Part shown: piece by piece, positions 18,949-29,000 of the stretch
Position numbering within the stretch: the first letter of the stretch is position 1
How the letters are laid out: the number at the start of each line of letters is the position of its first letter
Assembly (NCBI RefSeq): GCF_003285545.1
Contig: NZ_QLNV01000007.1
Span: 186,001 to 250,000, forward strand
Source of the DNA: Sinomicrobium soli
GTDB lineage: Bacteria; Bacteroidota; Bacteroidia; Flavobacteriales; Flavobacteriaceae
Direction of reading: 5' to 3'
Length of the DNA stretch: 64,000 nucleotides
Translations under genes and position numbers: made by a program
The notes under the pieces: model-generated
Told to the model about the DNA's origin: nothing
The model's input: only the letters and a program-made list of their open reading frames with translations
Databases searched by the model: none

Positions 18949-19350
18949 ATGCTATCGAGAAAGGCGAAATACGCCATTAAGGCTTTGATTTATATTTATG
19001 AACATCCGGAACTGGTTCCGGTGTCTACCAAAGAAATTTCAGAAGCTGAAAAAATACCCTATAAGTTTCTGGAGGCGATTATGAATACCCTGAAGCAAAA
19101 CAGGGTTGTTACCAGCAGGCGCGGTCCCAGGGGCGGGTACAGTTTTGTCGGGAACCCGAAAGATATTACGGTCGCTTCGATTATGCGCATTATTGACGGG
19201 CCCATTGCACTGACTACCTGTACCTCGGAAAACTTCTACGAGACCTGCGAGGAATGCATTGACGAAAAAACATGCAGGGTACGGGGTATTTTCCTCAAAC
19301 TCAGGGAGTCCATGCTTCCTGTCCTGCAAAGATCCATTACGGAGATGTAG
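18949..19350 (+). CDS. Rrf2 family transcriptional regulator
   Basis: 133 residues from ATG 18949 (MLSRKAKYAIKALIYIYEHP), preceded by CAGGGA; an open frame extends to a TTG at 18901 but lacks family similarity. The winged helix includes PVSTKEISEAEKIPYKFLEA and the wing 'TSRRGPRGGYSF'. The C-terminal sensor loop carries four cysteines (C-x8-C-x2-C-x5-C, from TTCTSENFYETCEECIDEKT onward), suitable for an Fe-S cluster or thiol sensing as in IscR/CymR relatives. It converges on the YeiH-type transporter operon and lies near tRNA-Cys, hinting at sulfur metabolism; that link is inference. Confidence 0.93.
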   Translation: MLSRKAKYAIKALIYIYEHPELVPVSTKEISEAEKIPYKFLEAIMNTLKQNRVVTSRRGPRGGYSFVGNPKDITVASIMRIIDGPIALTTCTSENFYETCEECIDEKTCRVRGIFLKLRESMLPVLQRSITEM

Positions 19351-19465
19351 GAAACCGGCATTATCCCAAAAAACATTACAGGTATTTAAGCACCTTTATG
19401 GGCATTTGATAGCCACACGCCATGAGCCCCACCTCCGGGAGGTGCTGAGGAAGAACAGAGGAATA

Positions 19466-19696
19466 TCACTCTCCAGCCTTACAGGCTTCGACCTTACTCC
19501 GGAGATCCCGGGCGGCATGGCTGGTATGTCCCTCTTCGGAATAAAACAGGGCGTTCATGTTTACATTCTCCTTCCGGGCGTATTCCCGGAATCTTTCATT
19601 GCCCGGAAGATGACGATGTATAAAAAGCAGTACTGCCTGGACCAGGGCTACGGCGACAATAGCGATACCGAGTTTAATAATTTTACGCTTTATCAT
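19466..19696 (-). CDS. Small single-pass membrane protein, unknown function
   Basis: 76 residues, not recognised. Residues about 8-27 form one membrane helix (LGIAIVAVALVQAVLLFIH), followed by a charged segment with 'GNERFREYARKENVNMNALF' and a C-terminus SKVEACKAGE containing one cysteine. Its ATG overlaps the stop of the YeiH-type transporter (19693-19696), so the two are translationally coupled and this is probably an accessory subunit of that transporter. Confidence 0.65.
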   Translation of the reverse strand: MIKRKIIKLGIAIVAVALVQAVLLFIHRHLPGNERFREYARKENVNMNALFYSEEGHTSHAARDLRSKVEACKAGE

Positions 19697-21354
19697 AACT
19701 GTTCGGTTATTTCGGGAAACACGATATAAAACATCAGGTAGGCTATGCCGAGTGTAAGCAGTAAATTAAGGGCCTGCCCGCATGCATAGAGTACAAGTGG
19801 TTTGCCCCCGCTGAACCGGGAACGAAGTTCCCTGATGTTAACAGACAGGCCGATACTTACAAAGGCCAGGCAAAAAAGCCACCCTCTCAGGTCTTTGGTA
19901 AAACTGCGTATCAGCCCGCGGTCTACAAGCGCCTCTCCCATATGGTCTCCCGCCATGTGATACAGCAGGGATACCAGTACCGATGCCCCGACAAAACCGA
20001 TAATAAACTTCGGGAAGCGCAGCCATAGTTCATTAAGCCGCAACCTGCTTCCCGTGGCGGAATTTTCCCCGGAATTCCTCGTAAAATAATACGCCACGAA
20101 AAAGGCTATTACCCCGATAAGCATATTCTGGATCATTTTAATGGTGGCTGCAACCTGCAGGGCCGTTTCGCCGAGAAATGCCCCTGCGGCAACTACCGCA
20201 CCCGTAGCATCGATGGTCCCCCCTATCCATGCACCTCCGAGGACCTCAGGCATACCCACGAGGTTGATAAACCCCGGGAGCACCACCATCATCACGGAGG
20301 TAAATATCATGGAGAGGCCTACGGCCAGGGTCAGTTCTTCCCGGCTGGCTCCCGAAGCGGCTGCGGTTGCTATGGCTGCGGAGACCCCGCAGACCGACAT
20401 ATCGGCGCTGATCGTAATATTCAGCGACCTGCTGGTTATTTTAAGTACCTTCTGCCCGAACCAATAGGTGACCACCAGCACTATGGGGGTTACGATCCAG
20501 GCCACGAACAAACCGGGCAGACCGATAGACAGTATTTTTCCGAACAAGATCTCCGCCCCGAGGAGCACCAATCCCGTTTTTATATAATATTCGGTCTTTA
20601 CTGCCGGTTGCAGCCACGAAGGCGTTCCGGTCGTATTGGATATCAGCATGCCCAGTACAATACCCCATAACGGGTACCCGAACCCCATAGAACTGATATC
20701 ACGCTGCCCCCCGAGAATAAAGGCCAGTACGGAAAGGGAAAAGACCCCGGCAAACCCCTTTAAAAAGGAAAGAAACCCGGTCTTCATAAAATACGCCCCT
20801 ACAGCAAACAGTATACCCAGCAACAGTGCAAGGACCGGCAAACTCCGGAAAAGGTTATAAGAGGCCCCGGACTTTTTTGCTTTTTCTGCGGCTTCATGTG
20901 CCGTATACCATTGGCTTGAAGCATTTTCCGCCTTCCTAACCACATCAGTCCCTGCCTTATCTCCCCGGCTTATAACCTCCCCATGCAGATCCCGGGCCTT
21001 TCGTTCCAGGCCGGAGAGCTGCTGTTTGTCTATATCTGCCTCCGGTTGTGCTTCTTTATACAACGAAATCAGGGGATTAAACTGCCATTTTTCCGGAGTG
21101 GCCAGGATTTCCCTGACCCGTTTTCCTGCGGTGGTCTGCCCGGAGGAAAGACGGGCTGCCGCATCAGACCAATGGTACCAGTCTACCGTTTTATAAGGAT
21201 GTTGTTCCTCTTTCTCCAGGTCAGCGGTCAGTCTTTCATTTTTTTCCCTGATATCGTTATAGGGCAATACAAAAAATATCAGTAATCCGAAAAGGATAAG
21301 GGCTCCTCCGATCAGCAAAGCCCATATATCTTCACTTCTCAATATATTTTTCAT
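19693..21354 (-). CDS. YeiH/UPF0324 family putative sulfate (anion) exporter, with long N-terminal extension
   Basis: 553 residues. The family core begins near residue 165 and contains the hallmark segments SADMSVCGVSAAIATAAASG, 'GGAWIGGTIDATGAVVAAG' and multiple membrane helices up to 'AYLMFYIVFPEITEQL'. The usual family length is about 330-350 residues; here ~160 extra N-terminal residues carry one membrane helix (IWALLIGGALILFGLLIFFV) and a charged helical periplasmic or cytoplasmic section. The family is annotated as putative sulfate or sulfonate-derived sulfite exporters, with limited proof. It forms an operon with the 76-residue membrane protein downstream. Confidence 0.9.
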   Translation of the reverse strand: MKNILRSEDIWALLIGGALILFGLLIFFVLPYNDIREKNERLTADLEKEEQHPYKTVDWYHWSDAAARLSSGQTTAGKRVREILATPEKWQFNPLISLYKEAQPEADIDKQQLSGLERKARDLHGEVISRGDKAGTDVVRKAENASSQWYTAHEAAEKAKKSGASYNLFRSLPVLALLLGILFAVGAYFMKTGFLSFLKGFAGVFSLSVLAFILGGQRDISSMGFGYPLWGIVLGMLISNTTGTPSWLQPAVKTEYYIKTGLVLLGAEILFGKILSIGLPGLFVAWIVTPIVLVVTYWFGQKVLKITSRSLNITISADMSVCGVSAAIATAAASGASREELTLAVGLSMIFTSVMMVVLPGFINLVGMPEVLGGAWIGGTIDATGAVVAAGAFLGETALQVAATIKMIQNMLIGVIAFFVAYYFTRNSGENSATGSRLRLNELWLRFPKFIIGFVGASVLVSLLYHMAGDHMGEALVDRGLIRSFTKDLRGWLFCLAFVSIGLSVNIRELRSRFSGGKPLVLYACGQALNLLLTLGIAYLMFYIVFPEITEQL

Positions 21355-21506
21355 CTATACAAAAATTCGTAAGTCATTGGTTTGGTTTTATGCCTGGCTG
21401 GCCGGCCCCAAACCTGTTTCGGATTTATGAGCTTTCATACTCTCCTGTTTTAATCACTTTTAAGCTCTGTAAAGATACCATCTTTTCAAAATCTTTTCTC
21501 TAAAGG

Positions 21507-23312
21507 TCAATACGTCCTCAGAAATTCCTCCAGTCCCACATCCTTTCCCAAACCGAACTTCTGCTTTAAACGGTATTTGAACATCCGTACGCTTTGCGGT
21601 TCTACGTGGAGCACCTGGGCGATTTGCCTGGTGTCCATTTTCAGGTACAGGTACGTACAGTATTTCAGATCCAGGGGAGTCAGTTTCTGGATGGCCTTTT
21701 CGCTTAAGCGGTTAAAAAAATCGGGGTGCAGTTCCTGTATCTGCATCCTGATGTCTTCAAAATCGGCCTGCATCAACATTTCTTCCTTGATCAGTTTCTG
21801 GATATGCCCGGCTTCCCCGCTCTGAATTTTGTCCTGAATCTGCCGGAGTGTATCATTTTTCCGCTCGATAATCAGCGAATTGGCCAGGGCTTCCTTTTCC
21901 AGCTGCTGCCGTCGCAGGTCAAGCAGCTCCTGTTCGGCCTTAAGCCGGGCCTGTTCCTCCTTTTCCAGTTTCAGCTGTATTTGTGCCTGCTGCCGGGCAT
22001 CTTCTTTTTCCCGGGCCAGTTTTTTCTCGCGCTCTATGGAATATCGCAACCTGAAATGGTACGACACAAACATAAATACCAGCCCGAACAGTGAGGCAAG
22101 GGCAATGCCACCATACAGGTAGTTCTGCTTCCTACTGAAATCTTCCCTTTCTTTCAGCAGTTTCAGTTCCTGGTCCTTCTTCCGGGTTTCATACTGTACT
22201 TCCAGTTTCTGGGCATTGAAAAGCTGTTGCTCGTTAAACGATTTCTTCAACGCATTTTCCGCATTTTGCTGATAATTTACCGCCAATCCGGGATTGCCCT
22301 CTTTCAGGGCAATATCCGTAAGGTCTTTATTTACGGCATATTCCAGCCTGTAATGGTTTGTATCATCGTTGACCAAAAGGGCCAATCCCTGTAAAAGGTA
22401 CTGCTCGGCAAGTGCCAGGTCGCCTTTCTGTTTCGCAAACCCGCTTTTGATACCGAACACGTTGATCCATTTTTCGGAAGAAGCTTCCTTGTTTTTGAGT
22501 TTTTCTTCGGTGAGCTTCAAATAATCAAATGCTTTTTCCTCCCGGGCTTCCAAATCTCCGGAAGCATGGTCCAGATAGTAATTGGCCAGGTTGATACAAG
22601 TGATGACGAAGGTGTTGCCGCTTACTTTTCCGGGGTGTTTTTCAAGAAGGGCAAAAGACTGGTTCAGGTAGTGATAACTACTGTCTAACAGGCTTTTTTC
22701 ACGATCCCTTTTGTAATGCGCCAGATACATGCTTGAAATACCGTTGTTAACATTGACCTGAAGGTTGATGCTTTTTGCCTTTATGGCATAATCCCGTGCT
22801 TTCCGGATGTATTTTTCCATTTTATCACCCTCGTCCCATCTGCTGTATGCACCGTATAAAAGATAATTAAGATGGTATTTGGTAGCCGGGTCTTCGTCAC
22901 TGTGTTCCGCATATTTCAGCCCGGCGAGAGCATTTTTCACCACGGCATCAGGCATATTCATTATACTGTTGAGATAGGCCCCGGCCCTGTATGCAACAGC
23001 AAGAGATAAATTGTTTTCTGATTTTCGGGCATTTTCCATGCTGAGATCTACCAGTTGCTTTGCCTGTAAAAGGCTGTCGGAAAAAGTATAAAAACTGCTT
23101 TTATAGGCATACAAATAGGCCAGATCGGCAGGAGACGAAGTCGTTTTTATACTCGTATCCAGCACCTTAAGGGCTTCTTCCGGCTTATTGCGCAATTGTA
23201 ATTCTTCTACCTGGTCCAATACCGCTTTGGTCGCCGGCAAAACCTGCTGTGCCCCTGCCGAAAAGCCGGTAAAAAGGAGGACCGGCAATAGTAAAAAATG
23301 CTTTAGCGTCAT
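21507..23312 (-). CDS. TPR-repeat membrane protein with coiled coil and C-terminal HTH (transcriptional regulator)
   Basis: 601 residues from MTLKHFLLLPVLLFTGFSAG, chosen over the longest frame (to 23444) because it begins with a signal peptide. Tetratricopeptide-like helices occupy about residues 25-345, then one membrane helix (NYLYGGIALASLFGLVFMFV), a long coiled coil rich in Q, K and E (residues ~400-500), and a C-terminal helix-turn-helix 'TPLDLKYCTYLYLKMDTRQI'..VEPQSVRMFKYRLKQKFGL resembling LuxR/GerE types. This architecture is common in Bacteroidota membrane-tethered regulators. The target genes are unknown; no kinase or receiver domain is visible. Confidence 0.88.
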   Translation of the reverse strand: MTLKHFLLLPVLLFTGFSAGAQQVLPATKAVLDQVEELQLRNKPEEALKVLDTSIKTTSSPADLAYLYAYKSSFYTFSDSLLQAKQLVDLSMENARKSENNLSLAVAYRAGAYLNSIMNMPDAVVKNALAGLKYAEHSDEDPATKYHLNYLLYGAYSRWDEGDKMEKYIRKARDYAIKAKSINLQVNVNNGISSMYLAHYKRDREKSLLDSSYHYLNQSFALLEKHPGKVSGNTFVITCINLANYYLDHASGDLEAREEKAFDYLKLTEEKLKNKEASSEKWINVFGIKSGFAKQKGDLALAEQYLLQGLALLVNDDTNHYRLEYAVNKDLTDIALKEGNPGLAVNYQQNAENALKKSFNEQQLFNAQKLEVQYETRKKDQELKLLKEREDFSRKQNYLYGGIALASLFGLVFMFVSYHFRLRYSIEREKKLAREKEDARQQAQIQLKLEKEEQARLKAEQELLDLRRQQLEKEALANSLIIERKNDTLRQIQDKIQSGEAGHIQKLIKEEMLMQADFEDIRMQIQELHPDFFNRLSEKAIQKLTPLDLKYCTYLYLKMDTRQIAQVLHVEPQSVRMFKYRLKQKFGLGKDVGLEEFLRTY

Positions 23313-23456
23313 ATTTTCGTATCTACAATTACGACAAATTAAGGAAAAAATCGGGGATATTCGCACGACAGGCTGTTGTAAACAACAAAACACACAGCTA
23401 TGGTCAACTAAACCCTGAACCCGATGTCCACAGGTTTTCGACAAGCAATGAAGTGG

Positions 23457-23488
23457 TTATTGGGTTACTGAGTTATTGGGTTATTGGG
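23457..23488. repeat. Four tandem 8-bp repeats
   Basis: TTATTGGG TTACTGAG TTATTGGG TTATTGGG, one copy with two changes. It lies in the 585-bp non-coding stretch 23313-23897, which also holds a promoter-like sequence similar to one at 41899 (23491-23520), a REP element and a pair of 14-bp repeats. No gene is supported in this stretch. Confidence 0.8.
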
Positions 23489-23556
23489 TGGCTCCCTGAA
23501 TAACTTATCGTTAGTTTGCAAACAGCGAAATGGTCAGAAGTCGGGAGTCGGGAGTT

Positions 23557-23691
23557 GTCATTCCGACGATAGAGCCTGTCCCGGCCTTTTCGGTCGGGGA
23601 GGAATCTGTGGGGCTTCCGTTATGCTGTCGAAGCTCCTTTGATCGTGGGGGGAGATTCTTCACTCCGCTGCGCTGCGTTCTGAATGACAGG
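23557..23691 (+). repeat. REP-like dispersed element, copy 1
   Basis: Begins GTCATTCCGACGATAG, contains the stem CCTGTCCCGGCCTTTTCGG / TCGGGG, and ends GTTCTGAATGAC; outer ends GTCATTC and GAATGAC are complementary. A second copy lies inverted at 24991-25109. Both are bordered by AAC/AAG-rich low-complexity sequence. These look like non-coding dispersed hairpin elements of the genome. Confidence 0.85.
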
Positions 23692-23783
23692 ATTGTCCAT
23701 GACAGCAACTACAAACTAACAACTAACAAACCAAAAAACCAACAACCACTTCAGACCACTGAAACAGCGCACAATAAAACTCG

Positions 23784-23830
23784 TGTAGATGCTTTGTATA
23801 TACAATATTCAGTCGCTGTAGATGCTTTGT
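23784..23830. repeat. Pair of 14-bp direct repeats
   Basis: TGTAGATGCTTTGT occurs at 23784-23797 and 23817-23830, 33 bp apart, 68 bp before the DUF4870-like gene. It could be a pair of regulator sites; function unknown. Confidence 0.6.
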
Positions 23831-23897
23831 TAAAGTGTTTGCAGGTGTTTTTAATTCATTTGTCACCATTTTTGCTCAGAACAAATTTCTGACACAG

Positions 23898-24227
23898 ATG
23901 AATCCAAAAACACAGTCCATAATCAGCTATCTCGGGATATTCTGGCTGATTGCCTATTTCGGGGGGAAAAACGAAAGAAACGATTTCAGTACCTATCATT
24001 TAAAACAAGGGCTCGGACTTTTGCTGCTCACCATATTGTTTAACGTGGCCGTGGTCATTATTTCAATGGTTTCCCCGTCATTGGGAGGTATCATCGGTTA
24101 TGCCGGTATTTTATTTCTTCTCATAATGGTCATAGGTATTATCAATGCCGCTAACGAAGTAAAAAAACCCCTGCCCCTTGCAGGCAGAATGTTTGAGAAC
24201 AAATTTCCTTTTCTGGATAAAGAATGA
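23898..24227 (+). CDS. Small membrane protein, DUF4870/Tic20-like
   Basis: 109 residues from ATG 23898 (MNPKTQSIISYLGIFWLIAY). The sequence has the DUF4870 pattern: an N-terminal helix, 'ERNDFSTYHLKQGLGLLLL', then two further membrane helices (ILFNVAVVIISMV and GILFLLIMVIGIINA) and a polar tail. The family is widespread, and its function is not established. It is first in a run of small membrane-protein genes on the plus strand separated by repeats. Confidence 0.85.
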   Translation: MNPKTQSIISYLGIFWLIAYFGGKNERNDFSTYHLKQGLGLLLLTILFNVAVVIISMVSPSLGGIIGYAGILFLLIMVIGIINAANEVKKPLPLAGRMFENKFPFLDKE

Positions 24228-24366
24228 TATTCCCACTGAATACACGGTATTGAAAACACGTTAAAGCCGATAAAACTCAATACGTATGTTTTTTATAATA
24301 AACAAAATAGAACAGGCATCCCATTCGACTGAAAGGCTGAGAAATCCCAAAAGCCCCAACAGCCCG

Positions 24367-24972
24367 ATGGTATTGAGCGTTTACAGAAATAAGGTGCGGA
24401 CCATCATTTATACCTTATACACCAAAAAAGCCGCCGGGGAATTTCGCGACAATACCACGGGCAAGAAAATTGCCCGCCGCCATTGGACGCCCGAAATGAA
24501 AGCATTTGCAAGGCAAAAAATTGCGGAAGCCCCAAAGCCTCCTTTCGTGTTTAAAATGACCGTCGTCGGGTGGCTGTTTGCTCTTTTCTTCACAGGGGTC
24601 TTCGGGTACCTGATTTATGATAGCGTAAAGCCGCCTTTGCCCAAGCCTGAAAAAGTAGTGGCTATGGAACAGGCCCCGGCGGTGGGCGATATCTATTTTG
24701 GCCGGTACGAGATATACAGGGAGAAAGGAAACCCCCTGGGGATGGAAGGCAATTTCGGCTGGTTCAAGATCCTGGAGGTCGAAGGGGATGTATATCACAT
24801 CGCAAAATCCGTAGAGATGAGCAAACAGCACAAGCCGGGATCACAGCTCAACAGCACTGATTTCGAAACCGGGAGTATGACTCCGGTGAAAATATCAGAG
24901 CAAAGCGGCTATGATATCCGGTTTAAATCGGAGGACGGGCTGACGGAAATCTATATTACGGACAAGAAATAA
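24367..24972 (+). CDS. Hypothetical single-pass membrane protein
   Basis: 201 residues from ATG 24367 (MVLSVYRNKV); the open frame extends to 24286, but the earlier part is low-complexity and polar. Residues ~60-82 form a membrane helix ('VVGWLFALFFTGVFGYLIYD') after a basic N-terminus. The C-terminal ~115 residues form a soluble domain, 'VGDIYFGRYEIYREKGNPLG'..FGWFKILEVEGDVYHIAKS. I do not recognise a family. The layout suggests a membrane-anchored domain that senses or binds something outside the cytoplasm. Confidence 0.75.
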   Translation: MVLSVYRNKVRTIIYTLYTKKAAGEFRDNTTGKKIARRHWTPEMKAFARQKIAEAPKPPFVFKMTVVGWLFALFFTGVFGYLIYDSVKPPLPKPEKVVAMEQAPAVGDIYFGRYEIYREKGNPLGMEGNFGWFKILEVEGDVYHIAKSVEMSKQHKPGSQLNSTDFETGSMTPVKISEQSGYDIRFKSEDGLTEIYITDKK

Positions 24973-24990
24973 ATAACAACAGGAAGTCGG

Positions 24991-25109
24991 GAGTTGTCAT
25001 TCAGAACAGCCTGTCCCGGGCACAAAGGAGTTTCAAAAGTATAGCTGAAGCACCGGAGATTCTTCCCCGACCGAAAAGGCCGGGACAGGCGCTATCGTCC
25101 GAATGACAC
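24991..25109 (-). repeat. REP-like dispersed element, copy 2 (inverted)
   Basis: The reverse complement begins GTCATTCGGACGATAGCG and continues CCTGTCCCGGCCTTTTCGG, matching copy 1 at 23557-23691; it ends GTTCTGAATGAC. The two copies face each other around the genes at 23898-24972, so this segment could invert by recombination between them. Confidence 0.85.
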
Positions 25110-25142
25110 ACTACGAACCAAGAACTAAGAACTAATAAACCA

Positions 25143-25430
25143 ATGACACGCGAAAAACACACAGGCTGGATACTGCACCTGGTCATCCGTTTGATCTCGG
25201 TTTTCCTGCTATTTCTGATAGTTTACCAGATCATCCTGGATGGCAGGGAAGACCCGATGGGACTTGGGGTGATTTATGCTTTTATACTCACCAGCTGTTT
25301 ATGTTTTTTGTGTTTCGGGATAGAAAGCGTGGTGCTATATCATAAAAACCGGAAGACCAAACTGTATATCAACCTCTTTCTGACGGCAATTTCGACCCTC
25401 GGAAGCTTAACCACCTTTCTAATCCTGTAA
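25143..25430 (+). CDS. Small three-helix membrane protein, unknown
   Basis: 95 residues with three hydrophobic segments: 'LHLVIRLISVFLLFLIVYQI', 'GVIYAFILTSCLCFLCFGI' and LYINLFLTAISTLGSLTTFL. Not recognised. The next gene starts 7 bp after its stop, so the two are likely co-transcribed and may work together. Confidence 0.7.
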   Translation: MTREKHTGWILHLVIRLISVFLLFLIVYQIILDGREDPMGLGVIYAFILTSCLCFLCFGIESVVLYHKNRKTKLYINLFLTAISTLGSLTTFLIL

Positions 25431-25436
25431 ACCGCT

Positions 25437-25991
25437 ATGACGACAAAGAAAATTATGGGTATCATCGCACTGGTTATTGTCGGGGGTGCCGGGCTGTTCC
25501 TCTTTATGCTTTACGCCACCATTAAAACTAAATCTACTAATATAGATCAATATGAGCCCTTTAAGGAATGGGTAGGGAAAACAGTGACACTCGACAAGGA
25601 AACCGTGGTGTTCGAGGAAAAGATAAGGATGGTGACCACCAATAAATATCCCTATACCCTGACAGACAGCCTGCATCCGGATTGGCAATACATACACAAT
25701 ATGGAAGAAACGGGCGATGCGGTCAGGATAACCTCATTTCCGGCGGGAACAAAACTGAAGCTGGAAAAAGCCGTCCAATATACCGGTGGTGTTTCGGGAT
25801 CTTCTGAACCGATGTTATTCGGTACCATAAACGATGGGGAAAAAGCGTATAAAGTAGGGTATCAATGGGGAAAAACAGACCTCAATATAGATTTTGACAA
25901 GATAGAGAAATCCTGGCTGTTCCACAGGGCCCCCTGGCAGGAAGAACAGGATACGGCCCATTATGCCCTGCCCCGGGCGGAATGGTGGTAA
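25437..25991 (+). CDS. Hypothetical membrane-anchored protein
   Basis: 184 residues: one N-terminal membrane helix (MGIIALVIVGGAGLFLFMLY) and a ~150-residue domain outside it ('FKEWVGKTVTLDKETVVFEE', then tryptophan-rich DKIEKSWLFHRAPWQEEQ). No family recognised. It lies 7 bp after the three-helix protein and 54 bp before the giant adhesin. Confidence 0.72.
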   Translation: MTTKKIMGIIALVIVGGAGLFLFMLYATIKTKSTNIDQYEPFKEWVGKTVTLDKETVVFEEKIRMVTTNKYPYTLTDSLHPDWQYIHNMEETGDAVRITSFPAGTKLKLEKAVQYTGGVSGSSEPMLFGTINDGEKAYKVGYQWGKTDLNIDFDKIEKSWLFHRAPWQEEQDTAHYALPRAEWW

Positions 25992-26044
25992 AGGAGCGTA
26001 GTGAAGGGAAAGCATAGAGCAATAAAATTTAAAAACTTCTGAAG

Positions 26045-29000
26045 GTGAACATCTCAATAAAAAACCTGGTCCCGTTATTTATCCTGCTGTTGTTCAGTAC
26101 ATTTTCAAGTGCCCAGATTTATGTTTCCCCTACCGGTACCGGCGACGGAAGTTCGTGGGAACAAGCGAGTAGTTTGCCCGATGCTGTTTCGGACGCGCCG
26201 TCGGGAGCGACCCTATGGCTTAGAGAGGGAACTTATACGGTAGCATCGACAATCGTTATCAACCGGACAATGGAAATTCTGGGAGGGTTTTCGGGCTCCG
26301 GGAACCAAAGAGATCCTGCTGCTTATCCCAGTATCATCGATGGTCAAAATATAGTGTATATGATAAGGACGGGTAATAGCACCAACAATACGCTTTTTGA
26401 TGGAATTTCCTTTATTAACGGTTATGCCGACATAGGTACCGATGTTAATGATGTAAAGGGAGGAGCGCTATATATCCAGGGGAACGGCACAAGGATCAAC
26501 AATTGCATTTTCAGGAATAATACCTCGGAAAACAGAATAGGTTCCGGAGCCATTTACTTATGGAGTGTAGATAATATTGTGATTGAAAATTCACTGTTTG
26601 AAAACAACCGTGTCCTTCAAAACGACATGTGGGAAGCAGGCAACATTGGTGGCGGGGCCATTCATATACGGTTTGGAACCAATAACCGGGTTGAAAACTG
26701 TCGGTTTATAAACAATTCCTCCTACTATCCCGGCGGGGCTATTTTTGCTTGGGGAGAGAATGCCCAAATCATAGATTGCCATTTTGAAAACAACCAGAGT
26801 AACGATAACGGGGGGGCCATCTATGTCAATTTTGACAGTACCAATATTTATGGCTCTGTTTTCAGGAGCAATATTTCAGAAGAAGACGGAGGGGCCATTT
26901 TTTTTAAAGGGGACCCATCAACCGTTACAAACTCCACTTTCACCCAAAACCATGCTGTGAACGGGGGAGCCATCTCCAATAGTACCGAACTCTCCATATT
27001 CAACTCGTCATTCAGTCAGAATATTTCATCAGATCATGGCGGAGCCATATTTAACAGGCAAAAACTCTCCGTATCCAATTCGCTGTTCGATAAAAATACA
27101 ACAGCAACCATAGGCGGTGCGATATACAGTGGAGAGGAATTGTATGTAACCAATTCAACCTTTGTGTCCAACGAAAAAACGGCGATTGTCCACCCTTCCC
27201 GGGAAAGTTCGGAATACTACACCTATCAGACTCATATTTTTAATTCCGTTTTCTTCGATAATACTGCCGGAACCATAAATGGTACCGGTTTATGGCCTGA
27301 TGTAGACAGGGACAGTAACAATCCGGATCAGAGTGAAAAAGATTTCAGGAGGAATATATTTCAGGAAAACACGAATGGTTCCAACAATTTAACAGGAACA
27401 GACCCCTTGTTCCAGGATTTTACCGGGGGTGATTTTAGCTTGCAGAGCGGTAGTCCGGCCGTTGACTATGGAAGAAATAACCTTTATACCACGGTGAAAG
27501 GGAACGGACCGGCAGCGGACGAGGATTTGGCCGGGAACGACAGATTGTTCGGCACGTATGTGGATGCCGGGGCTTATGAATTACAGTCGGCCTCTACATT
27601 GCCCCCACCCGATTGCACCACACTTTCCGGTCCGTTAAACGGTGATACCGATGTGGAGGTGACATCGACCATTCAATGGAATGCCGTCGCCGATGCGGAC
27701 GGATATTATATTTCCATCGGAACTTCTCCCGGGGCAACCGATATTGAAAACAACCTGGATGTCGGGAATACAACCACTTATACACCAACAGCGGATTTCC
27801 CCGAGAACACGATCATTTTCGTGACGATCGTTCCGTACAATACCGCCGGCGATGCTACGGGATGTCCGGAAGAAAGTTTTACCACCGAAACCCTGGCAAC
27901 AGCGCCAGACTGTACCGCTATTACCTCCCCGGCCGACGGAGCGACGAATGTTGGTATAAACACCAATATTACCTGGAACGCCATTGCCGATGCGGACGGA
28001 TATTATATCAGCATCGGTACCACTTCAGGAGGAACAGATATTGTCGATAATGAAGATGTAAGCGGTACTTCCTATAATCCTACAGCAGATTTCCCTGAGG
28101 ATACGGTCATTTATGTTTCCGTAATTTCCTATAATTCAGAGGGAAATGCCACGGGCTGTACGGAGATCAGTTTTACTACGGAAACCCTGACAACAGCGCC
28201 AGACTGTACCGCTATTACCTCCCCGGCCGACGGAGCGACGAATGTTGGCATAAACACCAATATTACCTGGAACGCCATTGCCGATGCGGACGGATATTAT
28301 ATCAGCATCGGTACCACTTCAGGAGGAACAGATATTGTCGATAATGAAGATGTAAGCGGTACTTCCTATAATCCTACAGCAGATTTCCCTGAGGATACGG
28401 TGATTTACGTTTCCGTAATTCCCTATAATTCAGTGGGCAATGCCACGGGCTGTTCCGGAATCAGTTTTACTACGGAAACCCTGGCAACAGCGCCAGACTG
28501 TACCGTCATTACTTCCCCGGCCGACGGAGCGACGAATGTTGGCATAAACACCAATATTACCTGGAATGCCGTTGCCGATGCGAACGGATACTATGTCAGT
28601 ATAGGCACCACTGCAGGAGGAACAGATATTGTCGATAATGCGGATGTAAGCGGTACCTCCTATAACCCCACAGCAGATTTCCCTGAGGATACGGTGGTCT
28701 ATGTTTCGGTCGTTCCATACAATTCAGTCGGCAATGCTACGGGCTGTTCCGAAATCAGCTTTACCACGGAAACCCTGGCAACAGCGCCAGACTGTACCGT
28801 CATTACTTCCCCAACCGACGGAGCGACGGATGTTGGTATAAACACCAACATTACCTGGAACGCTATTGCCGATGCGGACGGATACTATATCAGTATAGGA
28901 ACCACTGCAGGAGGAACAGACATTGTCGATAATGAAGATGTAAGCAGTACTTCCTATAATCCTACAGCAGATTTCCCTGAGGATACGGTGATTTACGTTT

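Noticed and set aside
23511-23892. Frames of 65-120 residues around the REP element
   Set aside because: They translate the repeat and the AAC-rich spacer and have no protein features.
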